From Vespa crabro (taxonomy: Eukaryota; Arthropoda; Insecta; Hymenoptera; Vespidae): a DNA stretch of 64,000 nt. The stretch lies in NCBI RefSeq assembly GCF_910589235.1, contig NC_060957.1, positions 1,528,598 to 1,592,597 on the forward strand, given 5' to 3'. Of the stretch, positions 63,778-64,000 are shown in pieces. A program made the position numbers and the translations under genes. Each line of letters opens with the position of its first letter. Within the stretch, counting starts at the first letter, position 1. The notes beneath the pieces are model-generated. The model was not told the origin of the DNA and searched no databases. It worked only from the letters and a program-made list of their open reading frames with translations.

Positions 63778-64000
63778 GACAATGATTATACCAAAAGAGA
63801 AGAAACTCTTGATGCGAGTAATATCATTGCGTGCAACTTGCTTCGAAAGCAACGATCAAAGAGGAAAGCAACACGGAAGGAAAGTCATCGTTTAATGTTC
63901 GTTTTTTCTTTTTCTTTTTCTTTTTCTATTTTTCTTTTATTTTTTTTTTTTTTTTACATTCTGTTCAGGTACCAACATATCTTTCACAACCAGTATATAC

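Larger units (their letters stand above)
61961..64000. other. Right end: low-complexity and mixed DNA, no recognised gene
   Basis: Poly(T)-rich tracts (61980-62030, 62130-62200, 63165-63220), a (TA)n tract at 62769-62830 and (CT)n tracts near 63591-63620 and 63727-63774. Two patches of balanced composition, 62300-62470 and 63390-63570, carry open frames on both strands, none recognisable. This could be 5' UTR or intron of a gene continuing beyond the window. Confidence 0.5.

Overview
The window is nuclear DNA of an insect, most likely a hymenopteran (inference). It is very AT-rich, full of (TA)n and (CT)n microsatellites and long A/T runs. Its genes are split into many short exons joined at GT-AG sites. 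No bacterial gene organisation, tRNA, rRNA or CRISPR array was seen. Gene models were built by following frame and splice phase across exons; protein identities come from recognising conserved family motifs by eye, not from a database search.

Layout, left to right. (1) 1-1209, + strand: the last five visible exons of glutathione synthetase. (2) 3243-46762, + strand: a 60-exon gene for a dynein axonemal heavy chain of the DNAH1 type, about 4,142 residues, with tail, four P-loops, stalk and C-terminal region all open. Its intron 23 (10736-28539, 17.8 kb) opens directly after the AAA2 P-loop and contains two minus-strand genes. One is a neuropeptide-type class A GPCR (four exons, 23519 down to 15255), resembling insect CNMamide/TRH-receptor-like receptors. 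The other is an intact, intronless CYP9-like cytochrome P450 (21220 to 19691) lying inside the first intron of that GPCR. The result is a gene within a gene within a gene. The last dynein intron holds a decayed DDE transposase fragment.

(3) 47767-54928, + strand: sorbitol dehydrogenase in eight exons with a TATA promoter. Its fourth intron holds a complete minus-strand kinesin-14 (ncd/KIFC1-like) gene at 52751-50422, with a likely 5' UTR exon near 53438. (4) 56099-59488, + strand: the FAM172A/ARB2A (Arb2-domain) homologue in seven coding exons, including one apparent GC-AG intron and an upstream overlapping uORF. (5) 59489-64000: no recognised gene. There are several GC-richer, CpG-containing patches that look like promoter or 5' UTR sequence, a perfect DR1 nuclear-receptor motif, and a short candidate terminal exon on the minus strand.

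These genes do not form one pathway: they cover redox metabolism (GSS, P450, SDH), microtubule motors (DNAH1, ncd), neuropeptide signalling (GPCR) and RNA regulation (ARB2A). What unites the window is its architecture, with three genes hosted in introns of two others. No wholly new system was identified. The best leads are the nested arrangement, the P450 with a serine in place of the I-helix threonine, and two possible unannotated exons (29149-29417 minus; 57391-57498 plus).
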